Shown: one piece after another, positions 8,159 through 16,505 of the stretch | Layout of the letters: the number at the start of each line of letters is the position of its first letter | Numbering within the stretch: position 1 is the first letter of the stretch | NCBI RefSeq assembly: GCF_019802345.1 | Contig: NZ_JAINDZ010000004.1 | Span: 124,001-188,000, forward strand | Direction of reading: 5' to 3' | Length of the DNA: 64,000 bases | Source: Methylosinus sp. Sm6 | GTDB taxonomy: Bacteria; Pseudomonadota; Alphaproteobacteria; Rhizobiales; Beijerinckiaceae | The notes under the pieces: model-generated | What the model was told of the DNA's origin: nothing | Seen by the model: the letters and a program-made list of their open reading frames with translations, nothing else | The model's database searches: none | Translations under genes and position numbers: made by a program

Positions 8159-9823
8159 ATGTTCTGTTATCAATGCGAGCAGACCTATCGTTCGGACGAG
8201 GGCGCAGGCTGCGCCGGGTCGAAGGGCATGTGCGGCAAGGACGCCGCGACTGCGGATTTGCAGGACGTGCTGCTGCATGTCTGCGAAGGGATCGGCCAAT
8301 ATCTGCATCGCGCCCGCGCGCTCGGCGCGACGGACGTCGAGGCCGATCGCTTCGTGCTCTATGCCTTCTTCACCACGCTGACCAACGTCAATTTCAACGC
8401 GGCCAAATTCGTGCGCCTCATCCAAACTGCCGGCGAAATCAAGGAACGCGCGCAGGCGCTCTACGAAGCCGCCGCGGCGAGCGCCGGAAAGGCGCCCGAA
8501 GCGCTCGCGGGCGCCGCCGCTTTCGTTCCTGCCGCCGAGCTGAATGGGCTCCTCGCCCAGGCGGCCGAGGCCTCGGTCAAGAAGGACGCGGCGGCGCTCG
8601 GCGAGGATGTCGTCGGGCTTCGGTCATTGGTGCTCTACGGCCTGAAGGGAGTCTGCGCCTATGCGCATCACGCCGAGGTGCTCGGCGAGGAGCGGGACGC
8701 CATCTACGAAGCGGTCGAGCATGCGCTCGATCTTCTCGCCAGCGGGCCCGAGGAAATCGGCCCTCTGCTCGAAGAAGCTCTGGCGCTCGGCCGCGCCAAT
8801 TTCCTCGCCATGGAGGCGCTCGACGCTGCAAATACCGGCAATTTCGGAACGCCCGAGCCGACGCAAGTCCGTGTGACGCCCAAAAAGGGCAAGGCGGTGC
8901 TCGTCTCCGGCCACGACATGAAAGATCTCTGCGCCATTCTCGAAGCCACCAAGGACAAGGGAATCGACATCTATACGCATGGCGAGCTGCTGCCGGCGCA
9001 CTCCTATCCCAAGCTCAAGGCCTATCCGCATCTCGCCGGCAATTACGGCGGCGCCTGGCAGGATCAGCAAAGGGAGTTCGCCGAGTTCCCCGGTCCGATC
9101 GTCATGACCTCCAACTGTCTGATCGAGCCGCAGCCGCGCTACCGTGGCCGCATCTTCACCGCGGGGCCGGTCGGCTGGCCGGGTATCCGGCATATCGACA
9201 ACGGCGATTTCTCCATCGTCGCGCAAGCCGCCGCCGCTCTGCCGGGTTTCGCGGAGGACGCGGCCGAGGAGACCATCACGATCGGATTTGGCCGCGACAC
9301 GGTGCTCGGCGTCGCCGACAAGGTGATCGAGGCGGTGAAGGCGGGGGCGATCCGCCACTTCTTCCTGGTCGGCGGCTGCGACGGCGCGGCGCCGGGACGC
9401 AACTACTATACCGACTTCGCCGAGCATGCGCCGCAGGACACGGTGGTGCTGACGCTCGGCTGCGGCAAATATCGCTTCAATCGACATGATTTCGGAACGA
9501 TCGGCGGCTTGCCGCGCCTCCTCGACATGGGCCAGTGCAACGACGCCTACTCGGCTCTCGTCGTCGCGACCAAGCTGGCCGAGGCCTTCGGCGCGGGCGT
9601 GAACCAATTGCCATTGTCGTTGATCGTTTCCTGGTTCGAGCAGAAGGCCGCCGCCGTGCTGCTGACCCTGCTAGCGCTGGGCGTGCGCAATGTGCGGCTC
9701 GGCCCGACGCTGCCGGCCTTTCTGACGCCGGCGCTGGTCGATGTTCTGGTCCAGAAGTTCGGAGTGCTGCCGATCACGGACGCCAAGGCCGATATCGAAG
9801 CTTCACTCGCGCGGGCGGCGTGA
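8159..9823 (+). CDS. hcp: Hybrid cluster protein (hydroxylamine reductase-type)
   Basis: Hcp is a cytosolic iron-sulfur-oxygen cluster enzyme that reduces nitric oxide to nitrous oxide, and hydroxylamine to ammonia in vitro. The first cluster ligands are at Cys3, Cys6, Cys18 and Cys25 (C-x2-C-x11-C-x6-C), the spacing of the enteric [2Fe-2S]-type class rather than the anaerobe C-x2-C-x7/8-C form. Hybrid-cluster ligands appear in conserved blocks such as [25 protein letters not shown] and [10 protein letters not shown]. At 554 residues it is a normal length. It lies 142 bases after the NsrR-like gene and 75 bases before its likely electron donor. The ATG at 8159 directly yields the conserved MFCYQCEQT start. 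Confidence 0.95.
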   Translation: MFCYQCEQTYRSDEGAGCAGSKGMCGKDAATADLQDVLLHVCEGIGQYLHRARALGATDVEADRFVLYAFFTTLTNVNFNAAKFVRLIQTAGEIKERAQALYEAAAASAGKAPEALAGAAAFVPAAELNGLLAQAAEASVKKDAAALGEDVVGLRSLVLYGLKGVCAYAHHAEVLGEERDAIYEAVEHALDLLASGPEEIGPLLEEALALGRANFLAMEALDAANTGNFGTPEPTQVRVTPKKGKAVLVSGHDMKDLCAILEATKDKGIDIYTHGELLPAHSYPKLKAYPHLAGNYGGAWQDQQREFAEFPGPIVMTSNCLIEPQPRYRGRIFTAGPVGWPGIRHIDNGDFSIVAQAAAALPGFAEDAAEETITIGFGRDTVLGVADKVIEAVKAGAIRHFFLVGGCDGAAPGRNYYTDFAEHAPQDTVVLTLGCGKYRFNRHDFGTIGGLPRLLDMGQCNDAYSALVVATKLAEAFGAGVNQLPLSLIVSWFEQKAAAVLLTLLALGVRNVRLGPTLPAFLTPALVDVLVQKFGVLPITDAKADIEASLARAA

Positions 9824-9853
9824 CGCCCGAGCGCAGCCTCGCGCTCGGGCGTC
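9822..9853 (+). other. Perfect 13-bp hairpin between hcp and its reductase
   Basis: The hcp stop codon runs straight into a perfect 13-base-pair stem (GACGCCCGAGCGC and its complement) with a 6-base loop. No T-run follows. It could stabilise the hcp 3' end or attenuate transcription into the reductase gene, lowering its dose relative to hcp. Confidence 0.6.
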
Positions 9854-9897
9854 GAGAGACGCCCGGGCGAAGCGAAATCCCACATCGGATCTCCCGC

Positions 9898-10926
9898 ATG
9901 TTCAAGGTCAATCTCGTCACGCGCGATGGCGCGTCGCTCGTTTTCGACGCCGATCCCTCCGACACGCTGCTCGACGCAGCCGCGAAGGCGAATATTTTTC
10001 TGCCCGCCGCCTGCCGCGAAGGCGGCTGTGGAACCTGCCGCGTGACGCGCAAAGCTGGCGTCGTGGCGCTCGGGTCTTACAGCCGGTCGGCGCTCACCGA
10101 CGCCGACCGCGCCGCCGGCGACATTCTGTTGTGTCGCGCCGCGGCGCATAGCGATCTCGAGCTGACAGCGCCGTTCGACAAAGCCGTCATCGGCTTTTCT
10201 CGCATTCCCGAGCGCCGCGCCCGCATCACCGATGTCGGGCCCGCGGGCGCCGGCGCCGTCCGGCTCGTTCTTCGGTATGAGGACGATCCCACGCATGGAC
10301 GCGCGGCGGAATTCATCCCCGGGCAATTCATGGAGCTCACGCTTCCAGGAACGTCGATCACCCGCGCCTATTCGCTCGCCAACACGCCCAATTGGGAGGG
10401 AACGCTGGAGTTATCGATTCGGCTGCATCCGCAGGGGGCTTTCTCGGCCTATCTAGCGGGCCGCGCCGAAATCGGCGACGTTCTTCATGTCAAAGGTCCG
10501 CAAGGCAGCTTCATCGTCGACGACGGCAGCCAGGCGCCGCGTTGGTTCGTCGCCGGCGGCACGGGGGTCGCGCCGATATTGTCCATGCTGCGTCAAATGG
10601 CAGAGCTCGGCGATGCGCGCGAGTCGCACCTGTTTTTCGGCGTCAACACGCAGGACGAACTCTTCGCGACCGATGTGGTGGAAGAGCTGTCGAAGTCGCT
10701 GCCCGGCTTCGGCGCGACGCTTTGCGTCTGGAGGCCGGGGCCGGATTGGTCCGGCTTTGCCGGAACGCCAGCGGAAGCGCTCGCCGCCGCCCTCGCCGAC
10801 AGCTCCACGCGTCCCGACATTTATGTCTGCGGACCGCCGAAGCTCATCGAAGCGACGGAGGCCGTCGCTCTCGCAGGAGGCGTCCCACACGATCGCATCT
10901 TCAGCGAGCGCTTTTCGCCGGCCTGA
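9898..10926 (+). CDS. hcr: NADH oxidoreductase of hybrid cluster protein, MmoC-like
   Basis: This 342-residue flavoprotein passes electrons from NADH through FAD and a [2Fe-2S] cluster, most likely to Hcp encoded just upstream. An N-terminal plant-type ferredoxin domain has Cys39, Cys44 and Cys47 (C-x4-C-x2-C) and Cys79. The FAD domain contains RAYSLAN and the NAD domain contains GGTGVAP and CGPP. Domain order (ferredoxin first) and length match the soluble methane monooxygenase reductase MmoC and phenol or toluene monooxygenase reductases. E. coli Hcr has the ferredoxin at the C-terminus, so this is a different architecture doing the inferred job. The ATG at 9898 precedes the conserved ferredoxin start; longer in-frame starts would fall within hcp. 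Confidence 0.85.
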   Translation: MFKVNLVTRDGASLVFDADPSDTLLDAAAKANIFLPAACREGGCGTCRVTRKAGVVALGSYSRSALTDADRAAGDILLCRAAAHSDLELTAPFDKAVIGFSRIPERRARITDVGPAGAGAVRLVLRYEDDPTHGRAAEFIPGQFMELTLPGTSITRAYSLANTPNWEGTLELSIRLHPQGAFSAYLAGRAEIGDVLHVKGPQGSFIVDDGSQAPRWFVAGGTGVAPILSMLRQMAELGDARESHLFFGVNTQDELFATDVVEELSKSLPGFGATLCVWRPGPDWSGFAGTPAEALAAALADSSTRPDIYVCGPPKLIEATEAVALAGGVPHDRIFSERFSPA

Positions 10927-10969
10927 CGCATACAGGTGGGCGAACGATCAACGCTCGGCCACCGTCGCG

Positions 10970-11370
10970 TCACTCGCCGAGTACGCAGCCGCGCTCGGCC
11001 TCGACGGCGCCGCCGACGAGATTCTGCTTCACGACTTCTTCCGCCATCGCCTTTCCCTGCGCGAGATCGTCGTCATAAATCGTCGGCGCATATTCGGCCG
11101 ATGTGGTCGTCACTCGAGAGTCGTCGGCAGGGGGTTGGTCGTCGCGCAGGTCGATCGTCGTCACGGTCGACAGGCCGGGGCGCCGCGGGTTCTGCTCCAG
11201 CTCATCGGCGCGCAAGGCGATGCGCACGGGAACGCGCTGCACGATGTGGATGAAATTGCCGGCGGCGTTGTCGAGCGCGAGCAGCGCGAACACGCTGCCC
11301 GAGCCCGGCGAGACGCCTTCGACCTTGCCGTGATAGACGACCCTCCTGCCGTAGAGTGTCATTCGGCGCG
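10970..11370 (-). pseudogene. C-terminal fragment of an EmrA/HlyD-type drug efflux adaptor
   Basis: The minus strand encodes the last part of an EmrA-like membrane-fusion protein: YHGKVEGVSPGSGSVFALL, DNAAGNFIHIVQRVPVRI and RPGLSTVTTIDL are classic family blocks. The N-terminal two thirds are missing and the homology ends abruptly at the inverted repeat at 11375. The stop is at the 10970 side. It is a truncated, presumably dead gene; insertion or deletion at the repeat is the likely cause. Confidence 0.75.
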
Positions 11371-11374
11371 GCAC

Positions 11375-11464
11375 GTTGACCCCCAATCGGCGTGGAGGCC
11401 ACAATAATATACAAGAAAAATCAACGGCTTAGGTTTGTAACCCCTTGCCGATTGGGGGTCAACG
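11375..11464. repeat. Perfect 18-bp inverted repeat, possible IS end scar
   Basis: CGTTGACCCCCAATCGGC at 11375-11392 is repeated exactly in inverted orientation at 11447-11464. The 54 bases between are AT-rich and carry no gene. TTGACCCCCA-type ends are typical, as I remember, of IS21-family elements, so this may be the collapsed remains of one or a small non-autonomous element. It sits exactly where the emrA fragment breaks off. Confidence 0.55.
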
Positions 11465-11698
11465 CGTCGAGCCGATTCACAGCCCCCGCTATCCTGCGGC
11501 ATCGACGAACCCATCTAACACGTTATCCGACATTGTTTTTCCAAGCTGGGCGCGGCTTCCGCCGGGCGCCGTCGTCGGCGTCGGCTTGGCGCTCTTCGAG
11601 CGGACCGAGCCGCCCTGCGCGAGCGCGTGGCGACGCCGACTCGCGCTGTGCGCCTCGACCGCCGCGGCGGCGGCGGCGATCGCCGGATTGCGCGATAA

Positions 11699-12010
11699 TG
11701 ATCCAAGCGGCGAATTTCGGCGAACCGCGCGCCGCTGGCGCGCCGGAATTGACGCCGACCGAACCGTTGGTGCTCGCGGCGATCGCCTGTCTGCAGCAGG
11801 CGACGCCCGCGGAGATCGTTCGCTTATGTGACGACGCAGAGGTTTCTCGAAGCCTTCGGCCTCGCCAGCCTGGCGAGCTGCCCGATCTCGAACGGTTGGA
11901 AGGGGAGTGGCTGTTACAGCCGGCGGCGAGTGAGGCTGCGCTCGACGCAGCGCTCGGAGTTGGCGAAGACATGATGGAGCCGGCCGATGACAATGACGAA
12001 AGATCCGAGC
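11699..12010 (+). pseudogene. Broken scpB-like segregation/condensation gene
   Basis: Two frames give pieces of an ScpB-type chromosome segregation protein. The first has LTPTEPLVLAAIACLQQATPAEI, matching the family's L-x-x-I-A-Y-x-Q-P-x-T-R-A-E-I block. The second, about 11825-11870 in another frame, has YVTTQRFLEAFGLASL. The reading then returns to ELPDLERLEGEWLLQ. At least one deletion and one frameshift separate the blocks, and the conserved region between them is short. It is a relic and cannot encode a working ScpB. Confidence 0.6.
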
Positions 12011-12789
12011 GAAAGATACTCGAAATTCTCCGTTGTGGTGCTGGACCGCAGCGCGGCGAAAAATTTCGGACGTCCCTGGTGGCTTCTATTGTAATGTCGG
12101 GATTTTCAGGCAAGGTTTGAAAATCGTGGTCATGTAGCGTTTGTCCCTTTGGCGTCGCTGATAACGAAGTTTCCGGAGAGCATGTCAAAGTGTGGGATAA
12201 TGCAAAAACATTGCGTTTGTCCGGACAATTGGCGTCACCGAGGATCCCTTCCAGGAAATCCTATATCTATCAGCTCTAGTTGACGACGCCTGGAGACGGC
12301 GCGCCAACTCCGACTGCAATCTAATGTAGAGCGCGACTGTTGTCGTATCCCGGCCCTTCTCGTCGGCGCAACTCGCCCTACGTGAGGTCGCATTTCTTGT
12401 CGTCATCGTGAGAGTCCGACATGACGTCGCACGACGGAACTCGAGAATGTCGGCCGAAGGTCCCATACACGCGGTGGGAAGACACCTGCTCGACAACTCC
12501 AGCTGAAATTCCCCATCATCGGCCTATGATCCCTAATATAGGAATAGGTTCTGGAAGGCCCTCGTCCAACTCGATCGTGTGTTCGAGTTCTTCCGTACCG
12601 GTGGGCAGGCGCAGCCAGGCAAATTTCTCCTGGGGCAGTTTCGATGGTTGCGTTGCGAGTTGCAAATCGGTGTTACCGCAGAACCGCTGATGACCGTCGA
12701 GCGGCGTTCTAGACGCGTTTCGCTTCGGCTTAGACCTCTGCTCCGCTCGTCCAGAGCGCCCTGTTATTCCTTATGGGGGAACGCGACCA
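12011..12789. other. Long intergenic stretch before the patatin locus
   Basis: No frame here resembles a known family. Two short related words, GCGTTTGTCC followed by TTGGCGTC after different gaps, occur near 12135-12160 and 12210-12235; their meaning is unclear. The downstream part, 12540-12789, must hold the promoter of the patatin-like gene, but no strong -35/-10 pair stands out. A GGGGA ribosome-binding site sits just before 12790. Confidence 0.4.
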
Positions 12790-15700
12790 ATGTCCGAGAC
12801 ATCGAGCAAAAAAGCAATCGGGCCTTGCGCCGAGTTCGACGACGTGGAAGTCACGCACCAGGGCGTCGAGGGGGCCATTCTCGAAGAGCTGGAGGCGCTA
12901 GGTCGCCACTTCGAGCGGCGGCCTCCGATATCTATTCATCCAGCTTATTATCCGCCTGCAACCCTGTCGCAGGCCGGGCCTCGGCTTCCCCCAGAAGACG
13001 TTTCACCGGACTTCGCGCGGCGGCTCTTTCAGGAGGAGCTCACGGCGCTGTGTCTTTCCGGGGGCGGGATTCGCAGCGCGAGCTTCTGCCTAGGCGTTCT
13101 ACAAGCGCTGGCGCAGTATAAGCTGCTGTCGGGGTTCGACTATATCTCCACGGTGTCGGGTGGCGGCTACATCGGCGCATGGCTTTCCGCCTGGCGCAAA
13201 CATGAGAAAGATAGGAGGCGCGCCGCCGGCCAACTGGCGCATGAGGCTGACAGAGGCGTCAAAACCGCTGCGACCACCACTGTCGTATTGCAATGCCTTG
13301 AACAGGCGGAAAAGAAAGCCGCCGCATTGAACCGGCCAGATCTAAAGCGATCCCTAGAAGTCGCTCGTGACCAGGTCAAGCAGTGCGAGGGGCTTGCCGA
13401 AGCCAAAAAGAGCGCCTTGGCCAAGCTCGCAGACATCGCGGACAGTAACGAGGGACTCGCGTCCCGCTGCGGTAGCGAGGAGGAGGAGAGGGAAGAGTGC
13501 ATCGCCCCATCGATGAAAAAAATCGAGCCAAAACTCGCCGGTGACGACGGCGCGGCGCCCCCATTCAGACGTGAGCCTATCGAGGTCGAGATGCTCAGGA
13601 GCTACACCAGCTATCTGACGCCGCGTCGCGGCCTCATGTCGCTGGACCTCTGGACGACCTTCGCCACCTATCTCGGCAATCTGCTCCTGAATTGGCTGCA
13701 TTTCTTACCCGCCTTCCTGCTGTTGATCGGTATTGTGACGGCCGCCGCAGTGTTCTTCGGGTATGTCCGAGCCCTGTCCGTGCCCGAACACTGGGTGTGG
13801 GGCGGGGGCCGTTCCAACCTGCTCCTGTTGGCTGGCGTGGCCTACGCCCTGTCCGAGTTGTTCACAAGCACGCAACTCATCGGCGCGCAGAGGCGGGACA
13901 ATGCGCCATTACAGGGTTCCCCATCGCGGTTCGCAGGGCGGGCGCAAGCGCACGGTGGTTTCGGCGCAAGCGAAATCCTCGTCGCTTGGTTGAATGTTCC
14001 TTTGATTTTCATCTCGGCCTTCCTTGCTTCCGCCCTGTCTGTCGACGTGAATGCTGCTGAGATCACATGGACGGCCGCCCTAGGCTGGTTCGCGGCAATA
14101 TCCGCTCTGGTCTGGACGCTTTCCTTCCTTCTAGCGTTTCCGCTGGTTTGGCTCCTCTACAAGGTGGTTTGGCTCCTCTACAAGCGAGACCGTGGTTGGC
14201 GAGACCGTGGTTGGGATTTCGATTCGTCTTGGCTGTGGCTCGTCCTCGCCCGCTTTGTCGGCGGGCTCGGGGCGGGCGTTGGATTAACGCTAGCCTTCGT
14301 CCTGTTCCGAAAGTGCTCCCTCGATGCCCAGTATTGCCTGATTTTGGGCGTTGCCGGAGCCGTTCTCGCGCATCTCGCGGGAAGCGTTCTTTTCACCGGC
14401 GTAACCGGCATCAGTTGGGACCACGTCGATCGGGAGGTCGTCCGCGAGTGGATGGCGCGTGCTGGCGGGCTGCTCATGGTGGTGCTGCTCGTTTGGTCGA
14501 TCACGGCCGTGCTCGTGTTGACGCCTTGGTCGAACCTAATCAAAGCCTTAAAAACCGATTGGTTGACAGAGCCGCTCAAGACTTTCACTGCTCTACCGGG
14601 GCTGTTTAAGACTCTGCCGGGACTGCTTGCCGGAGGCGCCGCCGCCTATTTCGGCTTCAGCACGGCGTCGGGAAAAGGCGAAAGCGTAAACGCGGGCCCG
14701 GTGGACAAGATAAAATGGACGCGCCTCGCCCTCGCTGGGGCAATCTTGTTCTTCGTGACTCTCGCAATCGCTCTGACGAGCATCTTTGAATGGGCAGCCT
14801 CGAAGATGTTCGCAACGCTAACGCTGACCGACTGGGAACTAACTTTCGTATTCCTTCTCGTATGGATCGCCCTCGCCAGCATCGTCATCAATATCAATGT
14901 TTTCTCGCTGCACGCCTGCTACCGCAATCGCCTAGTGCGCGCCTATCTCGGAGCCTCGAACATCGATCGTTGGCCGAATCTATTCACCGGCCTCGACGAC
15001 CGCGACAATGTGAAAATGCATGAGCTCGACACGCACAAGCCGCTCCACGTCGTTAATCTATGTCTGAATTTGGCGCGCTCACCGAGTCTGGCTCGGCAGG
15101 AGCGGAAAGCGTCATCGTTTACCGTGACGCCTCTCGCTGTCGGCAATCCGCACCTCGGATACCGACCCACCAAGGAATACGGCGCGGGGATTACTCTCGG
15201 CACCGCCATGGCGATCTCAGGAGCGGCCGTCAGCCCCTCCATGGGCTATAATTCGTCGCCGCCGCTGGCCTTTCTCATGACCTTGTTCAATGCGCGTCTC
15301 GGTTGGTGGTTGGGCAATCCCAAGGATGACACGGCATGGAAGAAGGCGGGCCCGCAGTTCGCGCTCCGCTACCTAGCTACAGAGCTTCTCGGCTGGTCCA
15401 GTGACGAGACGCCTTTCGTTCATCTCAGCGATGGCGGCCATTTTGATAACCTCGGCGTCTATGAAATGTTGCGCCGCCGCTGCCGCACGATCGTGGTCGT
15501 CGACGCTGGGAAGGACGAGAAATTCGAGTTCGCGGAGCTGGGCGGAGCCATTCGCAAGGCCCGGGTCGACTTTGGCGTCGAGATAGAGTTCGAGACGACA
15601 GAGGCGGATTTCGGCGACGAAATTCGCGGCCTTGGCCTGATTAATTGGCCGAAGACGCGCGGCCGTTGGCCATATTGCGCCGTCGCGAAAATCACTTATC

Positions 15701-16014
15701 GCGAACAGCCGGAGGGCGGCGAAAATTCGGGCGTGCTCATCTACGTAAAGCCCGCGATTCATGGCGACGAGTCGCAGGATATCTGGAGCTACGCTACGGC
15801 GCATTCGAGCTTTCCGCACGAGACCACCCTCAATCAGTTTTTTGTCGAATCCCAGTTTGAAAGCTATCGGCGGCTTGGCCGGCATATCGGTGAGAAAATC
15901 TTCTCTCTACACGGCAATCGCCAGAAACGCTTTAAACTCGCCGACGATCTAGAAAGACGAGCGAGGGCTCACGTGAAGCGCGCGCGCGAGGTGCCCCCCG
16001 GAGGTGCAGATTAG
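12790..16014 (+). CDS. Patatin-like phospholipase with inserted membrane domain
   Basis: This 1074-residue protein is a patatin-family serine lipid hydrolase. The oxyanion loop GGGIRS is at residues 91-96 and the nucleophile is Ser123 in STVSGGGYIG. The catalytic Asp is Asp881 in LSDGGHFDNLGVYE, followed by IVVVDAGKD. Between the two halves lies a charged helical stretch (about 135-260) and then about ten hydrophobic membrane segments (about 300-740). The enzyme should therefore act on phospholipids at the cytoplasmic membrane, with the catalytic halves meeting on one face. There is no signal peptide. It is the first gene of a co-oriented locus with two giant proteins, though 491 bases with an IS66 scrap intervene. 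Family assignment is firm; its target is unknown. Confidence 0.85.
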   Translation: MSETSSKKAIGPCAEFDDVEVTHQGVEGAILEELEALGRHFERRPPISIHPAYYPPATLSQAGPRLPPEDVSPDFARRLFQEELTALCLSGGGIRSASFCLGVLQALAQYKLLSGFDYISTVSGGGYIGAWLSAWRKHEKDRRRAAGQLAHEADRGVKTAATTTVVLQCLEQAEKKAAALNRPDLKRSLEVARDQVKQCEGLAEAKKSALAKLADIADSNEGLASRCGSEEEEREECIAPSMKKIEPKLAGDDGAAPPFRREPIEVEMLRSYTSYLTPRRGLMSLDLWTTFATYLGNLLLNWLHFLPAFLLLIGIVTAAAVFFGYVRALSVPEHWVWGGGRSNLLLLAGVAYALSELFTSTQLIGAQRRDNAPLQGSPSRFAGRAQAHGGFGASEILVAWLNVPLIFISAFLASALSVDVNAAEITWTAALGWFAAISALVWTLSFLLAFPLVWLLYKVVWLLYKRDRGWRDRGWDFDSSWLWLVLARFVGGLGAGVGLTLAFVLFRKCSLDAQYCLILGVAGAVLAHLAGSVLFTGVTGISWDHVDREVVREWMARAGGLLMVVLLVWSITAVLVLTPWSNLIKALKTDWLTEPLKTFTALPGLFKTLPGLLAGGAAAYFGFSTASGKGESVNAGPVDKIKWTRLALAGAILFFVTLAIALTSIFEWAASKMFATLTLTDWELTFVFLLVWIALASIVININVFSLHACYRNRLVRAYLGASNIDRWPNLFTGLDDRDNVKMHELDTHKPLHVVNLCLNLARSPSLARQERKASSFTVTPLAVGNPHLGYRPTKEYGAGITLGTAMAISGAAVSPSMGYNSSPPLAFLMTLFNARLGWWLGNPKDDTAWKKAGPQFALRYLATELLGWSSDETPFVHLSDGGHFDNLGVYEMLRRRCRTIVVVDAGKDEKFEFAELGGAIRKARVDFGVEIEFETTEADFGDEIRGLGLINWPKTRGRWPYCAVAKITYREQPEGGENSGVLIYVKPAIHGDESQDIWSYATAHSSFPHETTLNQFFVESQFESYRRLGRHIGEKIFSLHGNRQKRFKLADDLERRARAHVKRAREVPPGGAD

Positions 16015-16026
16015 GGGGTCGGATAC

Positions 16027-16170
16027 ATGTCGATTTCAGAGCGTAAACATATATCGGAGCCTGAAGTGGCGCCGACTCGGCAGATCGAGATCATCACGGG
16101 CGCGGGGCATCGAAGGACGCGGCGGGTGGATCAGAAGGCAGCTGTAGTCGCTGAGAGCTGCATCCCTACG
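16027..16170 (+). mobile_element. IS66-type transposase orfA 5' fragment
   Basis: The frame starting at 16027 reads MSISERKHISEPEVAP, then RQIEIITGAG and DQKAAVVAESC, which is the N-terminal part of the small IS66-family accessory protein (TnpA). After about 48 residues the homology stops and the helix-turn-helix remainder, tnpB and the large transposase are absent. It is a scrap of an IS66 element left between the patatin gene and the first giant gene. Confidence 0.65.
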
Positions 16171-16505
16171 CCGTGGGCCGCCTTTTCAAAATCGAGGGAA
16201 GAGCGAAGCTGCGCAGCTAAGTCGGCTTTATGAGTGAGGCGAATTGCACAGCATGCGTTGACATCGATCATGGGCGACAACGCTACTTGCCACGTGCGAC
16301 ACTCTGTGCAAGCTTTCGGCATTGACCTTGTGACAGCGCTGGGCTTGGGGAGCTCTTTAGACATTGAGCGTTATTTGCACTGACTAACGCGACGCTATCT
16401 CGGGCGGAGCGTCAGTCGGCATCCAAGCAACCGGAACGCGCTCCGTGCATTGAACAGCCACAAGCGTCTTCGCAGTGAGGACCTCCATTTTGAGGGCGGC
16501 TCGCC
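16171..16505. other. Intergenic stretch upstream of the first giant gene
   Basis: No supported coding sequence. It should carry the promoter of the giant genes if they are transcribed separately from the patatin gene. A GAGGGCGG ribosome-binding site lies about 8 bases before the ATG at 16506. I see no clear operator. Confidence 0.4.

Noticed and set aside
12579-13121. 180-codon plus-strand frame overlapping the start of the patatin gene
   Set aside because: It overlaps the conserved GGGIRS region in another phase and has no motif of its own.
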